37,638 bases of DNA from Chitinophagaceae bacterium. Lineage in GTDB: Bacteria; Bacteroidota; Bacteroidia; Chitinophagales; Chitinophagaceae. Shown here piece after piece: positions 10,504 to 17,590 of this stretch; the stretch's first letter is position 1, and each line of letters begins with the position of its first letter. The notes below the pieces were generated by a model that was not told the DNA's origin, did not search any database, and saw only the letters and a list, made by a program, of their open reading frames with translations. The stretch lies in the NCBI GenBank assembly GCA_017882215.1, contig JADGPX010000002.1, positions 1 to 37,638 on the forward strand, in the 5' to 3' direction. A program made the translations under genes and the position numbers.

Positions 10504-11193
10504 TTAACTCTGTACAGATTTTGTATCAATTACAATACCCGGGCTCATTGTACTAGCCATACTCAATCCTTTCAAATAAATTCCTTTAGAACTTGAAGGT
10601 TTTAATTTCATTACAGTATTGATAAGTTCCTGGCTATTTGCTTCAATCTTTTCCGGAGGAAAACTTACCCGTCCAATAGAGGCATGAATAATTCCTACCT
10701 TATCAACTTTAAACGAAATTTTACCGCCTTTTACATCATTAACTGCAGCAGCTACATCATTTGTAACAGTTCCTGTTTTAGGATTTGGCATAAGATTACG
10801 AGGACCTAATACTTTACCCAACCTGCCAATTTTAGGCATCACAGAAGGTGTAGCAACTATTACATCAACATCTGTCCAGCCACCTTCAATCTTTGTAATA
10901 AATTCATCCAAGCCTACATAATCAGCGCCGGCAGCCCTTGCAGCTTCTTCTTTATCAGGAGTGCAAAGCACCAATACTCTTTTAGTTCTTCCTGTACCAT
11001 GAGGTAATGAAACTGTTCCTCTTACTGCCTGGTCTGCTTTTTTAGGATCAACACCTAAACGAATATGCAGATCAACTGAACTATCAAATTTTGTTGTATT
11101 AACTTCTTTTACCAAAGCAGATGCTTCTTTAAGAGAATAGGTTTTGTCTTTCTCTATTTTAGCATTGGCAACTTTTCTTTTTTTAGTGATCAT
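10504..11193 (-). CDS. rplA: Ribosomal protein uL1
   Basis: The 229-residue L1 protein, which forms the mobile L1 stalk near the ribosomal E site and in many bacteria represses its own operon. The conserved [17 protein letters not shown] segment near 40, the [13 protein letters not shown] segment near 65 and the [19 protein letters not shown] motif near 125-143 are all present. Length is normal. It lies 39 bases after rplK in the usual order. No repeat element is inserted. Confidence 0.97.
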   Translation of the reverse strand: MITKKRKVANAKIEKDKTYSLKEASALVKEVNTTKFDSSVDLHIRLGVDPKKADQAVRGTVSLPHGTGRTKRVLVLCTPDKEEAARAAGADYVGLDEFITKIEGGWTDVDVIVATPSVMPKIGRLGKVLGPRNLMPNPKTGTVTNDVAAAVNDVKGGKISFKVDKVGIIHASIGRVSFPPEKIEANSQELINTVMKLKPSSSKGIYLKGLSMASTMSPGIVIDTKSVQS

Positions 11194-11232
11194 TTTTTAA
11201 TATTTTTTGCCGTGTTAAGGCAGATGTTGTAA

Positions 11233-11676
11233 TTAATTTTCCCAGGGAGCTTTACCTTCAACAGTTAAGCCCATACTGCGTGCTGTACCTGCAATCATAC
11301 TCATTGCGCTGTTAAGACTGAAAGCATTGAGATCTTCCATTTTATCCTTGGCAATTTCTTCTACCTGTGCCCAGGTAACTTTACCAACTTTTGAGCGATT
11401 GGGTTCTTTACTGCCGCTTGCAATTTTTGCAGCATCTTTTAATTGTACTGCAGCGGGAGGAGTTTTAATTACAAAATCAAATGATTTATCACCATAAACT
11501 GTAATGAGAACAGGAAGAACTTTTCCCTGTTTATCCTGTGTTCTTGCATTAAATTGTTTGCAGAACTCCATGATATTGATTCCTTTGGAACCGAGTGCCG
11601 GACCGATTGGCGGTGCCGGATTAGCTTGTCCTCCTTTACATTGGAGCTTAACAAAGCCTGTTACTTCTTTTGCCAT
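11233..11676 (-). CDS. rplK: Ribosomal protein uL11
   Basis: The 147-residue L11 protein, which binds the GTPase-associated centre of 23S rRNA and is needed for RelA-type sensing. The proline-rich N-terminal signature [20 protein letters not shown] and the C-terminal RNA-binding domain ending [11 protein letters not shown] are intact. It is the first gene of the rplKAJL-rpoBC run and has its own promoter block about 95 bases upstream, with two GC-rich hairpins in the predicted leader. Confidence 0.97.
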   Translation of the reverse strand: MAKEVTGFVKLQCKGGQANPAPPIGPALGSKGINIMEFCKQFNARTQDKQGKVLPVLITVYGDKSFDFVIKTPPAAVQLKDAAKIASGSKEPNRSKVGKVTWAQVEEIAKDKMEDLNAFSLNSAMSMIAGTARSMGLTVEGKAPWEN

Positions 11677-11698
11677 ATTTTACTTTTTTGGTGTTAGC

Positions 11699-11717
11699 GT
11701 GGCGCTTTTAGCGCCAC
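11699..11717. repeat. GTGGCGC/GCGCCAC hairpin in the rplK leader
   Basis: A 7-bp perfect stem (11699-11705 and 11711-11717) with loop TTTTA, 23 bases upstream of the rplK start. It lies within the predicted 5' untranslated region, next to the TCCCGAA hairpin. Confidence 0.55.
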
Positions 11718-11729
11718 TCCCAATAACAA

Positions 11730-11745
11730 TCCCGAAACTTCGGGA
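11730..11745. repeat. TCCCGAA/TTCGGGA hairpin in the rplK leader
   Basis: A 7-bp perfect stem with loop AC. It is the same stem as the one before rplL (9809-9824). Occurrence in two ribosomal protein leaders could be regulatory, or could reflect a dispersed palindrome. Confidence 0.6.
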
Positions 11746-11752
11746 CTAAAGA

Positions 11753-11786
11753 ACTTTTTTGGGAGGGCAAAGGTAGGGAAATAATT
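11753..11786 (-). promoter_or_regulatory. rplK promoter block
   Basis: Minus strand: TTTCCC, then TACCTTTG (11775-11768, matching TAnnTTTG), then CCCTCCCAAAAAAG. The stretch from TACC through the A-run is nearly identical to those before the tRNA-tuf unit and rpsU. No TTTG was found at the expected upstream distance. Transcription probably begins near 11761-11755, giving a leader of about 80-90 bases. Confidence 0.6.
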
Positions 11787-11834
11787 TATAATTTAATAAT
11801 TGATAATGGAGAATTTTAGAAAATACTTCTAAAA

Positions 11835-11856
11835 CAAAAGCCATCTTTTTAGATGA
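11835..11856 (-). terminator. Weak terminator-like hairpin after nusG
   Basis: Minus strand TCATCT-AAAA-AGATGG (11856-11841), followed by CTTTTG. The stem is 6 bp including one G-T pair. It lies about 25 bases past the nusG stop and before the rplK promoter block. It may allow partial read-through. Confidence 0.35.
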
Positions 11857-11879
11857 TCTTAATTATACAATAATTTTAA

Positions 11880-12548
11880 TTACCCTAATTTTTCTACCTG
11901 CATATAATTTAATTCCACAGGTGTTGCTCTTCCAAAGATTTTAACCTGAACTTTTAGTTTCTTTTTCTCATCATTTACTTCTTCTATCACACCATTAAAG
12001 TCGTTGAAAGGTCCATCAATAATTTTAATTGTTTCACCAATAATGAAAGGCTCACTCATCTTAATACCGCTTGCATCAGCCATTTCATCAACCTTACCAA
12101 GCATTTTATTTACTTCTGCCTTACGAAGAGAAATAATGTTGCCTTTTGAACCTTTACCATCAGTTAAAAAATGCATTACATTACTGATGTTGCTAAGGTG
12201 CTGAACCATTTCATCAGAAAGTTTTCCGTTCTCCACTTCTATCATTACATATCCTGGATAGAAATTTCTTTCTCTCATTACCTTTTTACCATTCTGTACT
12301 TTATACACTTTCTCTACAGGCAAAAATATTTGTTTTATAATCTTATCCCATCCGTTACGAATGATGTCTTTATCTAAATACTCTTTTACTTTACGTTCCT
12401 TTCCACTAACCACTCTCAGCACATACCATTTGCTTTCCTTTTCAGGGATAATTTCCTTTTCAGAAGTAGTTTCATTTGCTGATCCTTCATTTTCAGGTAT
12501 TGCTTCTTCAACCTGGTTTGTTTCTTCTATATTAGTTGTTTCTTCCAT
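11880..12548 (-). CDS. nusG: Transcription elongation/antitermination factor NusG
   Basis: NusG binds the RNA polymerase clamp and links it to Rho or the ribosome. The NGN domain starts at KWYVLRVVSGKERKVKEYL (about residue 40) and includes the NFYPGYVMIEV segment. The C-terminal KOW domain is seen as VGETIKIIDGPFNDFNGVIEEV-type residues near 170-190. The first 38 or so residues are an acidic, Glu/Asn/Thr-rich low-complexity extension with no alternative methionine before the NGN domain, making the protein 222 residues against the usual 180 or so. It follows secE with a 1-base gap, so the two are translationally linked. Confidence 0.95.
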   Translation of the reverse strand: MEETTNIEETNQVEEAIPENEGSANETTSEKEIIPEKESKWYVLRVVSGKERKVKEYLDKDIIRNGWDKIIKQIFLPVEKVYKVQNGKKVMRERNFYPGYVMIEVENGKLSDEMVQHLSNISNVMHFLTDGKGSKGNIISLRKAEVNKMLGKVDEMADASGIKMSEPFIIGETIKIIDGPFNDFNGVIEEVNDEKKKLKVQVKIFGRATPVELNYMQVEKLG

Positions 12549-12549
12549 T

Positions 12550-12744
12550 TTATTTAAATAAAGAATAAATAAATTTTAGTATTCCGCTAATGCCAAAGTC
12601 CATAACCCCAACGATAGCTGTTATAAAAAGAGTTGCCACTAAAACGATCATGGTAGACTGTTGTAATTGTTCCCAATTTGGCCAGGTTACTTTTTCTCCC
12701 ATCTCTTTATAGGAGTCTCTTATGTATGCTGATATTTTATTCAT
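12550..12744 (-). CDS. secE: Preprotein translocase subunit SecE
   Basis: A 64-residue single-span SecE of the short type. The amphipathic helix with the conserved SYKEMGEKVTWPNWEQL segment (about 11-27) precedes one transmembrane helix at about 31-60 (TMIVLVATLFITAIVGVMDF). It clamps SecY in the inner-membrane translocon. It lies between tRNA-Trp and nusG, the standard arrangement, and its stop codon is 1 base from the nusG start. Confidence 0.95.
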   Translation of the reverse strand: MNKISAYIRDSYKEMGEKVTWPNWEQLQQSTMIVLVATLFITAIVGVMDFGISGILKFIYSLFK

Positions 12745-12764
12745 AATTAATTTTATTTACCGGG

Positions 12765-12835
12765 CACGGGCACAAGGATTCGAACCCTGATCAAAGGTTT
12801 TGGAGACCTCTATTCTACCATTGAACTATGCCCGT
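12765..12835 (-). tRNA. tRNA-Trp (CCA)
   Basis: A 71-nt cloverleaf with acceptor ACGGGCA/TGCCCGT, anticodon loop CTCCAAA (anticodon CCA), T-loop TTCGAAT and discriminator G. The 3' CCA is not encoded. It sits between tuf and secE, a position common in many bacteria, and is probably processed from the tuf-secE transcript. Confidence 0.96.
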
Positions 12836-12836
12836 A

Positions 12837-12907
12837 TTAAAAGTCAATAGTCATTGGTCAATTGTCACTGGAAGTCCTAATGACGGTTGACTAATGACTA
12901 ATGACGT
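12837..12907. repeat. GTCAATAGTCATT word repeat, tRNA-Trp to tuf spacer
   Basis: The spacer is composed of variants of AGTCAATAGTCATTGGTCAA and GACTAATGACTAATGAC. There is no coding frame. The same vocabulary fills the spacers at 14217-14270 and 14356-14430. Confidence 0.6.
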
Positions 12908-12923
12908 ATACGAAATTACAATT

Positions 12924-14111
12924 TTATTTCAGAATTTCTGTAACCTGTCCTGCACCTACTGTACGTCCACCTTCACGAATTGCGAACTTCAATCCTTTTT
13001 CCATCGCAATTGGCTGAATCAACTTAACAATAAGGTTTGTATTATCACCTGGCATAACCATTTCAGTTCCTGCTGGTAATTCAACTTCACCTGTAACGTC
13101 AGTTGTACGGAAATAAAACTGAGGGCGGTATTTTTGGAAGAATGGAGTATGACGTCCGCCTTCTTCTTTGCTTAATACGTAAACCTCACCTTTAAATTCA
13201 GTATGCGGAGTAATTGAACCCGGCTTGCAAAGTACCATACCACGACGGATCTGGTTCTTTTCAATACCACGCAACAATAAACCTGCGTTATCTCCTGCTT
13301 CACCTTCGTCCAAAAGTTTTTTAAACATCTCAACACCTGTAACAACAGATTGTAATGGCTTTTCCATCAAACCTACTATTTCAACAGCATCACCAACTTT
13401 AATCTTTCCTCTTTCAATACGACCAGTAGCAACAGTACCACGGCCTGTAATTGAAAATACGTCCTCAACACTCATTAGGAAAGGCTGATCAACCGGACGG
13501 GGAGGTAATGGAATATATGTATCAACAGCTTCCATTAATTCATCAATCTTAGCAACCCATTTTGCATCGCCGGCTAAAGCACCTGTTGCAGAACCCTGAA
13601 TGATAGGTGTATTATCACCATCAAATCCATAAGAAGTTAATAACTCACGAATTTCCATTTCTACTAATTCCAACAATTCAGGATCATCAACCAGATCTAC
13701 TTTATTCATAAACACAACGATACGAGGAACACCTACCTGGCGAGCCAAAAGAATGTGTTCTTTAGTTTGAGGCATAGGACCATCTGTAGCAGCAACCACT
13801 AAGATTGCGCCATCCATTTGAGCGGCGCCTGTGATCATATTCTTCACATAATCGGCGTGACCCGGACAGTCAACGTGTGCATAGTGGCGATTAACCGTTG
13901 AATATTCCACGTGAGCAGTATTAATAGTGATACCCCTTTCTTTTTCTTCAGGTGCACCATCAATCTCATCATAGTTTTTCTTTTCTGCCAAACCTTTTTT
14001 AGACAAAATATCGGTTATAGCGGCGGTTAATGTGGTTTTACCATGGTCAACGTGACCTATAGTACCAACGTTAACGTGGGGTTTATCCCTTTTAAAATTC
14101 TCTTTTGCCAT
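12924..14111 (-). CDS. tuf: Elongation factor Tu
   Basis: The 395-residue GTPase that delivers aminoacyl-tRNA to the ribosome. G1 is GHVDHGKT at 19-26, G3 is DCPGH at 81-85 and G4 is NKVD at 136-139. The switch I effector threonine lies in [12 protein letters not shown]. Domains 2 and 3 are complete and end [10 protein letters not shown]. It lies downstream of four tRNA genes in the order Thr-Tyr-Gly-Thr-tuf, the same order as thrU-tyrU-glyT-thrT-tufB in E. coli. Co-transcription with the tRNAs is therefore likely. Confidence 0.98.
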   Translation of the reverse strand: MAKENFKRDKPHVNVGTIGHVDHGKTTLTAAITDILSKKGLAEKKNYDEIDGAPEEKERGITINTAHVEYSTVNRHYAHVDCPGHADYVKNMITGAAQMDGAILVVAATDGPMPQTKEHILLARQVGVPRIVVFMNKVDLVDDPELLELVEMEIRELLTSYGFDGDNTPIIQGSATGALAGDAKWVAKIDELMEAVDTYIPLPPRPVDQPFLMSVEDVFSITGRGTVATGRIERGKIKVGDAVEIVGLMEKPLQSVVTGVEMFKKLLDEGEAGDNAGLLLRGIEKNQIRRGMVLCKPGSITPHTEFKGEVYVLSKEEGGRHTPFFQKYRPQFYFRTTDVTGEVELPAGTEMVMPGDNTNLIVKLIQPIAMEKGLKFAIREGGRTVGAGQVTEILK

Positions 14112-14216
14112 TTTATTTGTTTTTTAATATGTGTTTTAAAAATTATGTTACCAGCTTAATATTCTTTCATCATCTTCATTGGTGTCGATTTCTTGTACAT
14201 CAGTTCTTTATTCATC

Positions 14217-14270
14217 AATTAAAGTCATTAGGTCAATCAAGAAATCAATGACAAATGACTTATTGACTTT
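14217..14270. repeat. GTCATTAGGTCAATC word repeat, tuf leader
   Basis: Variants of AAAGTCATTAGGTCAATC and AATGACAAATGACTTATTGAC fill the region between tuf and tRNA-Thr(GGT). No gene is seen. Confidence 0.55.
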
Positions 14271-14280
14271 TAGCGAGAAG

Positions 14281-14352
<72 letters not shown>

Positions 14353-14355
14353 TAG

Positions 14356-14430
14356 TTATAGTCAGTGGTCATTAGTCAATAGTCAATAAAAAAATTATCT
14401 AATGACCCAATGTCTTAATGACTAATGACT
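14356..14430. repeat. GTCATTAGTCAATAG word repeat between tRNAs
   Basis: The spacer between tRNA-Thr(GGT) and tRNA-Gly consists of repeats such as GGTCATTAGTCAATAGTCAA and TTAATGACTAATGACTA. The two halves are roughly reverse complements, so the processed RNA could fold into a long hairpin. Confidence 0.6.
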
Positions 14431-14436
14431 ATTTGG

Positions 14437-14509
14437 AGCGGAAGACCGGGCTCGAACCGGCCACCTGAAGCTTGGAAGGCTACCGCTCTACCAAATGAGC
14501 TACTTCCGC
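14437..14509 (-). tRNA. tRNA-Gly (TCC)
   Basis: A 73-nt cloverleaf with acceptor GCGGAAG/CTTCCGC, anticodon loop CTTCCAA (anticodon TCC) and T-arm GCCGG-TTCGAGC-CCGGT. The anticodon stem GTAGC/GCTTC has a T-T mismatch at its second pair. It is the third member of the Thr-Tyr-Gly-Thr cluster. Confidence 0.95.
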
Positions 14510-14511
14510 TT

Positions 14512-14603
14512 ATTATGATGTGCAGATTTGCTGATGTGCAAATATGCAGATGTAAAAGAACTTTCCAATTTGCACATCTTTATATCTACAAATTTACAAA
14601 TTG
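14512..14603. repeat. ATGTGCAGATTTGC word repeat between tRNA-Gly and tRNA-Tyr
   Basis: The spacer is made of variants of GATGTGCAGATTTGC, GTGCAAATATGCAGATG, then TTTGCACATC and ACAAATTTACAAATTG. The second half is partly complementary to the first. No gene is seen. Confidence 0.55.
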
Positions 14604-14608
14604 TTTTG

Positions 14609-14691
<83 letters not shown>

Positions 14692-14699
14692 TATTTTTG

Positions 14700-14773
14700 A
14701 GCCAGTGGAGGGATTCGAACCCCCGACCAGCTGATTACAAATCAGCTGCTCTGGCCAACTGAGCTACACTGGC
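14700..14773 (-). tRNA. tRNA-Thr (TGT)
   Basis: A 74-nt cloverleaf with acceptor GCCAGTG/CACTGGC, anticodon stem GCTGA/TCAGC, loop TTTGTAA (anticodon TGT) and T-loop TTCGAAT. It is the first gene of the tRNA-tuf unit, about 75 bases downstream of the promoter block. Confidence 0.96.
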
Positions 14774-14832
14774 ATTTAATGTTAAACTCACTCCTGCAAA
14801 GAACTTCCCGCCAAAACATACTTTTAGAGGCT

Positions 14833-14875
14833 GTTTTTTGGGAAGGCAAAGGTAATGGAAAATGTTTAATGCAAA
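14833..14875 (-). promoter_or_regulatory. Promoter of the tRNA-tuf unit
   Basis: Minus strand: TTTG (14875-14872), 17 bases, then TACCTTTG (14854-14847), then CCTTCCCAAAAAACAG. Both the TTTG and the TAnnTTTG elements of the Bacteroidota promoter consensus are present at near-usual spacing, which makes this the best promoter in the window. The block from TACC through the A-run is almost the same as before rplK and rpsU. Confidence 0.72.
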
Positions 14876-14945
14876 AATTTTGAAACAGAAATTTTAAAGC
14901 GTTTTGCTAAGAATAAAATCATTTTAAAGAAGATAAGTTTTTCAT

Positions 14946-14976
14946 CAAAAAAAATCCTCCGGTTTTTCGGGGGATT
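14946..14976 (-). terminator. hpf terminator
   Basis: Minus strand AATCCCCCG and CGGAGGATT arms with one mismatch and an AAAAAC-type loop, followed by eight T residues. It begins 9 bases beyond the hpf stop codon and separates hpf from the tRNA promoter. Confidence 0.85.
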
Positions 14977-14984
14977 AATTATAA

Positions 14985-15284
14985 TTAAGCTGCTAACTTT
15001 TCTTTCTTCCGTTTTATTTGGGTGATAACAGAATCGAGTGCTGTATCAAAACTTTCTTCAAAAGATTTAGAAGAATGCTTTACAAAAAAATCATGACGGG
15101 GAACATGTACTTTAATTTCGGCGATCTTGTCCTTAATGTTGTGAACCACATTGTCTAGTTTTAAAAATACATCAACTTTTGTAATTCTTTCATGAAACTG
15201 GGCAAGCTTCGGAAGCTTTTTCTCTACGTATGATACCAGTTTTGTGTCTGCGTCAAAATGCAAGGTTTGAATGTTTACGTTCAT
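14985..15284 (-). CDS. hpf: Ribosome hibernation promoting factor (short HPF/RaiA family)
   Basis: A small protein that binds the 30S decoding region and stops translation in resting cells. The start is placed at MNVNIQTLHFDADTKLVSYV, the usual N-terminus for the family, giving 99 residues. An upstream in-frame ATG would add 22 hydrophobic residues that do not fit. The single S30EA/YfiA domain is complete. There is no C-terminal dimerisation domain, so this is the short form. It lies between the recombinase gene and the tRNA cluster, an arrangement I recall as common in this phylum, and has its own terminator. Confidence 0.9.
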   Translation of the reverse strand: MNVNIQTLHFDADTKLVSYVEKKLPKLAQFHERITKVDVFLKLDNVVHNIKDKIAEIKVHVPRHDFFVKHSSKSFEESFDTALDSVITQIKRKKEKLAA

Positions 15285-15438
15285 AGTAATCTTAAATTTT
15301 ATCAGTGAACAATAATAATTAGAAGGTAAAATTATAAAGGTCATAAGCAAAAGCTAAATATCAAAGTAAGCAATTGAATAATGAAGTTAAGATTATGAAC
15401 GATTTTTTCAAAATATTGTTTTACACGAAATACTATTT

Positions 15439-16338
15439 TTAAGATTTAGGATGTGCCTTTTTATGAATTTCCTTTAGTTTTTCAATACTGTTATGCGTAT
15501 AGATTTGTGTAGCAGCCAGGCTGCTATGACCAAGCAGTTCCTTTACAGCATTAATGTCGGCGCCGTTATTAGTTAAATGCGTAGCGAAGGTATGGCGTAA
15601 AATATGCGGACTTTTTCTTTCGTTGGTAGTTACATAGCTGAGATACTGTTTTACTTTATTATATACATACTTTGGCTGTAGCTTTTTTCCTTTTTCGTTT
15701 ATCAACAAATATTCGGTATCAAAAATATCAATATTATTTCTCTTAGAATTCATATATTCTAAAATCGGGTAAAGCAGTAGATTGTTTATTGGGATTATCC
15801 TTTCTTTATTTCTTTTTCCCAAAACTTTTAAATTACTATAACCTTTATCAATTTGCGCTTCTTTTAAATTAATTAGTTCACTTAACCGCATACCTGTTTG
15901 ATAAAATATTTGTAACAGTAACCGATTGGTTTTCCCTTCCCATGTATCCGGAAATTCAATATGCTGAAATAAAGTATTAATATCTTTTTCTTCAATAAAA
16001 GATGGCAGCCGTTTGCTTACTTTAAGCGAAACAATAGTAGTCATCGGGCTTACAGAGATCGTTTCTTTTCTTAACTGGTATTTAAAAAAAGATTTTAGCG
16101 TAGATATTTTTCTGTTGATACTTTTAGAAGCAATTTTATTCTGTTTTAAATTCGCTAACCATGTTCTTATTAATGTAGCAGAGATTTCAGTTAAGGAAAG
16201 GCTACCATATTTATCCTCAATAAAATTAAAAAAATCTTTCAGATCATTTTGATAAGAAATAATAGTATGCTGTGAATAACGTTTTTGAAATTTGAGGTAA
16301 TCTAAAAAACTTTGTATGGAAGCTTGGTTTGCAGACAT
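15439..16338 (-). CDS. xerC: Tyrosine recombinase of the XerC/XerD type
   Basis: A 299-residue site-specific recombinase, probably resolving chromosome dimers at dif. The N-terminal SAM-like DNA-binding domain covers about 1-100. The catalytic residues are all visible: R151 (GMRLSEL), K175 (LGKRNKER), H245 and R248 (HILRHTF), H271 (LLGHSS) and the nucleophile Y280 (TQIYTH). It lies between rpsU and hpf, a housekeeping position, so it is unlikely to be an integrase of a mobile element. XerC and XerD cannot be separated by eye, so the symbol is tentative. The start codon directly abuts the T-run of the rpsU terminator. Confidence 0.9.
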   Translation of the reverse strand: MSANQASIQSFLDYLKFQKRYSQHTIISYQNDLKDFFNFIEDKYGSLSLTEISATLIRTWLANLKQNKIASKSINRKISTLKSFFKYQLRKETISVSPMTTIVSLKVSKRLPSFIEEKDINTLFQHIEFPDTWEGKTNRLLLQIFYQTGMRLSELINLKEAQIDKGYSNLKVLGKRNKERIIPINNLLLYPILEYMNSKRNNIDIFDTEYLLINEKGKKLQPKYVYNKVKQYLSYVTTNERKSPHILRHTFATHLTNNGADINAVKELLGHSSLAATQIYTHNSIEKLKEIHKKAHPKS

Positions 16339-16382
16339 AAAAAAACCGGTGGCTCAAAGTTAATAAACTTAAAAGCTACCGG
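16339..16382 (-). terminator. rpsU terminator abutting the xerC start
   Basis: The outer stem pairs CCGGT (16346-16350) with ACCGG (16378-16382), an inner AAGTT/AACTT pair extends it, and on the minus strand seven T residues follow (16345-16339). The last T directly precedes the ATG of the recombinase gene, so terminated transcripts stop just before its coding region. Confidence 0.75.
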
Positions 16383-16409
16383 CAGTATATGCTGGTTAAA
16401 ATTTCGAAA

Positions 16410-16607
16410 TTAAATTTCTATCTTACCGCTTTCTATCTGCTGTTTATAAACAGCTTTTAAAACCTGTCCCCTACGCCTGATAGATGGCTTAATAAATGCC
16501 TGGCGCTCACGAAGCTGTAATAAAATCTTGCTCTTCTCAAATTTCTTTTTGTACTTTTTCAGCGCTTTGTCTATGTTTTCGCAGTCTTTAGAATCAATAA
16601 TGAGCAT
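16410..16607 (-). CDS. rpsU: Ribosomal protein bS21
   Basis: A 65-residue S21 protein of the small subunit, which lies near the anti-Shine-Dalgarno region of 16S rRNA. The conserved middle (IDKALKKYKKKFEKSKIL, then LRERQAFIKPSIRRR) is clear. It is slightly longer at the C-terminus than E. coli S21 core positions, which is ordinary in this phylum. It has its own promoter block and is followed by a hairpin terminator that separates it from the recombinase gene. Confidence 0.95.
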   Translation of the reverse strand: MLIIDSKDCENIDKALKKYKKKFEKSKILLQLRERQAFIKPSIRRRGQVLKAVYKQQIESGKIEI

Positions 16608-16629
16608 AAATTATTTTCTTTTATTATTA

Positions 16630-16662
16630 TTTTTTGGAGGACAAAGGTAAATGGAAATTTTT
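16630..16662 (-). promoter_or_regulatory. rpsU promoter block
   Basis: Minus strand: TTTCCATT, TACCTTTG (16649-16642), then TCCTCCAAAAAATAAT. It matches the rplK and tRNA-tuf blocks. The predicted start site would give a leader of about 25-35 bases. No TTTG was seen at the -33 distance. Confidence 0.62.
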
Positions 16663-16712
16663 AAATATGGAAATTCTAAAAATGAAATACGAAATTCGCA
16701 TAAATAATTAAC

Positions 16713-17294
16713 ATGTTTACTGGAATTATTGAATGTCTGGGAAAAATAACTGATATAAAAATAAATGGTTCCAATAAAACATTTTGGATAGAAAGTACAA
16801 TATCTGAGCAATTAAAAATTGATGAAAGTATAAGCCATGATGGAGTTTGCCTGACAATAGAAGAAGTAAAAGATAACTCCCATAAAGTAACAGCTATTAA
16901 GGAAACATTGGATAAAACTAATTTAGATGAATTGAACATTGGAGACCTTGTAAACCTTGAAAGATCTCTCCGGATGAATGGACGGATAGACGGACATATT
17001 GTACAAGGACATGTAGATACAACCGGAATTTGCAGTGATAAAAAAATATTGAAAGGAAGTACAGAATTTACTTTCAGTTATAAAAAGAAATTTACTTCAT
17101 TAGTTATTGAAAAAGGATCAATATGTGTAAATGGAGTAAGCCTTACAGCTTTTAATGTTCGCAAAAAAAAGTTTACTGTTGCAATTATACCTTACACTTT
17201 AAAACATACTAACTTATCTTTTATTAAAGAAAGTTCAAAAGTTAATATAGAATTTGATATTTTAGGAAAATATGTACAAAGAGCATTACTCTAA
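16713..17294 (+). CDS. ribE: Riboflavin synthase, alpha chain
   Basis: A 193-residue enzyme that dismutates two molecules of 6,7-dimethyl-8-ribityllumazine to riboflavin. The N-terminus MFTGIIECLG is diagnostic. The two-fold lumazine-binding repeat is visible: VCLTIEEV near 45 in the first half, and ICVNGVSLT near 138-146 in the second, with the linker GRIDGHIVQGHVD at 90-102. Length is standard. It is divergent from rpsU. No FMN riboswitch was seen in the 105-base gap. The symbol ribC is also used for this gene in some species. Confidence 0.95.
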   Translation: MFTGIIECLGKITDIKINGSNKTFWIESTISEQLKIDESISHDGVCLTIEEVKDNSHKVTAIKETLDKTNLDELNIGDLVNLERSLRMNGRIDGHIVQGHVDTTGICSDKKILKGSTEFTFSYKKKFTSLVIEKGSICVNGVSLTAFNVRKKKFTVAIIPYTLKHTNLSFIKESSKVNIEFDILGKYVQRALL

Positions 17295-17323
17295 ATAATT
17301 ATTTTACATTCCAAATCTACTAT

Positions 17324-17590
17324 ATGGCTTTGCTTTTTGGAAAAACAAAATATTCATTTGGTAAAATGACAAAGCTTGCATTAAAAGGAATTACTTCATT
17401 TAGCTTTAAACCTTTACGTATAGCAATTTTGATAGGATCAATAATTTCTTTAGAGAATAAAATTAAGCTGACATTTGAACCGCAAAAAGTAAAAATTGCA
17501 ATGGCGATAAGCCTGATTATTTTTTGCAGTATTGTTTTGTTACTTCTGTATAATCCAAAATTTATCAGGAGATCGCTTTCCCCTTCATAG
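17324..17590 (+). pseudogene. Possible remnant of a GT2 membrane glycosyltransferase C-terminus
   Basis: An 88-codon frame. Its first half, GKTKYSFGKMTKLALKGITS then FSFKPLRIAILIG, resembles the segment just before the first membrane helix of DPM1/GtrB-type GT2 glycosyltransferases (KYPLKKM..ALDGITSFS.KPLR). The second half holds one hydrophobic stretch (IAMAISLIIFCSIVLLLLY). The catalytic GT-A domain, about 220 residues, is missing. The frame's 3' end overlaps the convergent hscA 3' end by 26 bases. It may be a decayed gene fragment or a small membrane protein. The family resemblance is from pattern memory. Confidence 0.5.

Noticed and set aside
15439-16338. The tyrosine recombinase as a sign of an integrated element next to tRNA genes
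   Set aside because: Its housekeeping place between rpsU and hpf, XerC/D-like length and lack of att-like direct repeats at the tRNAs argue against an integrase.
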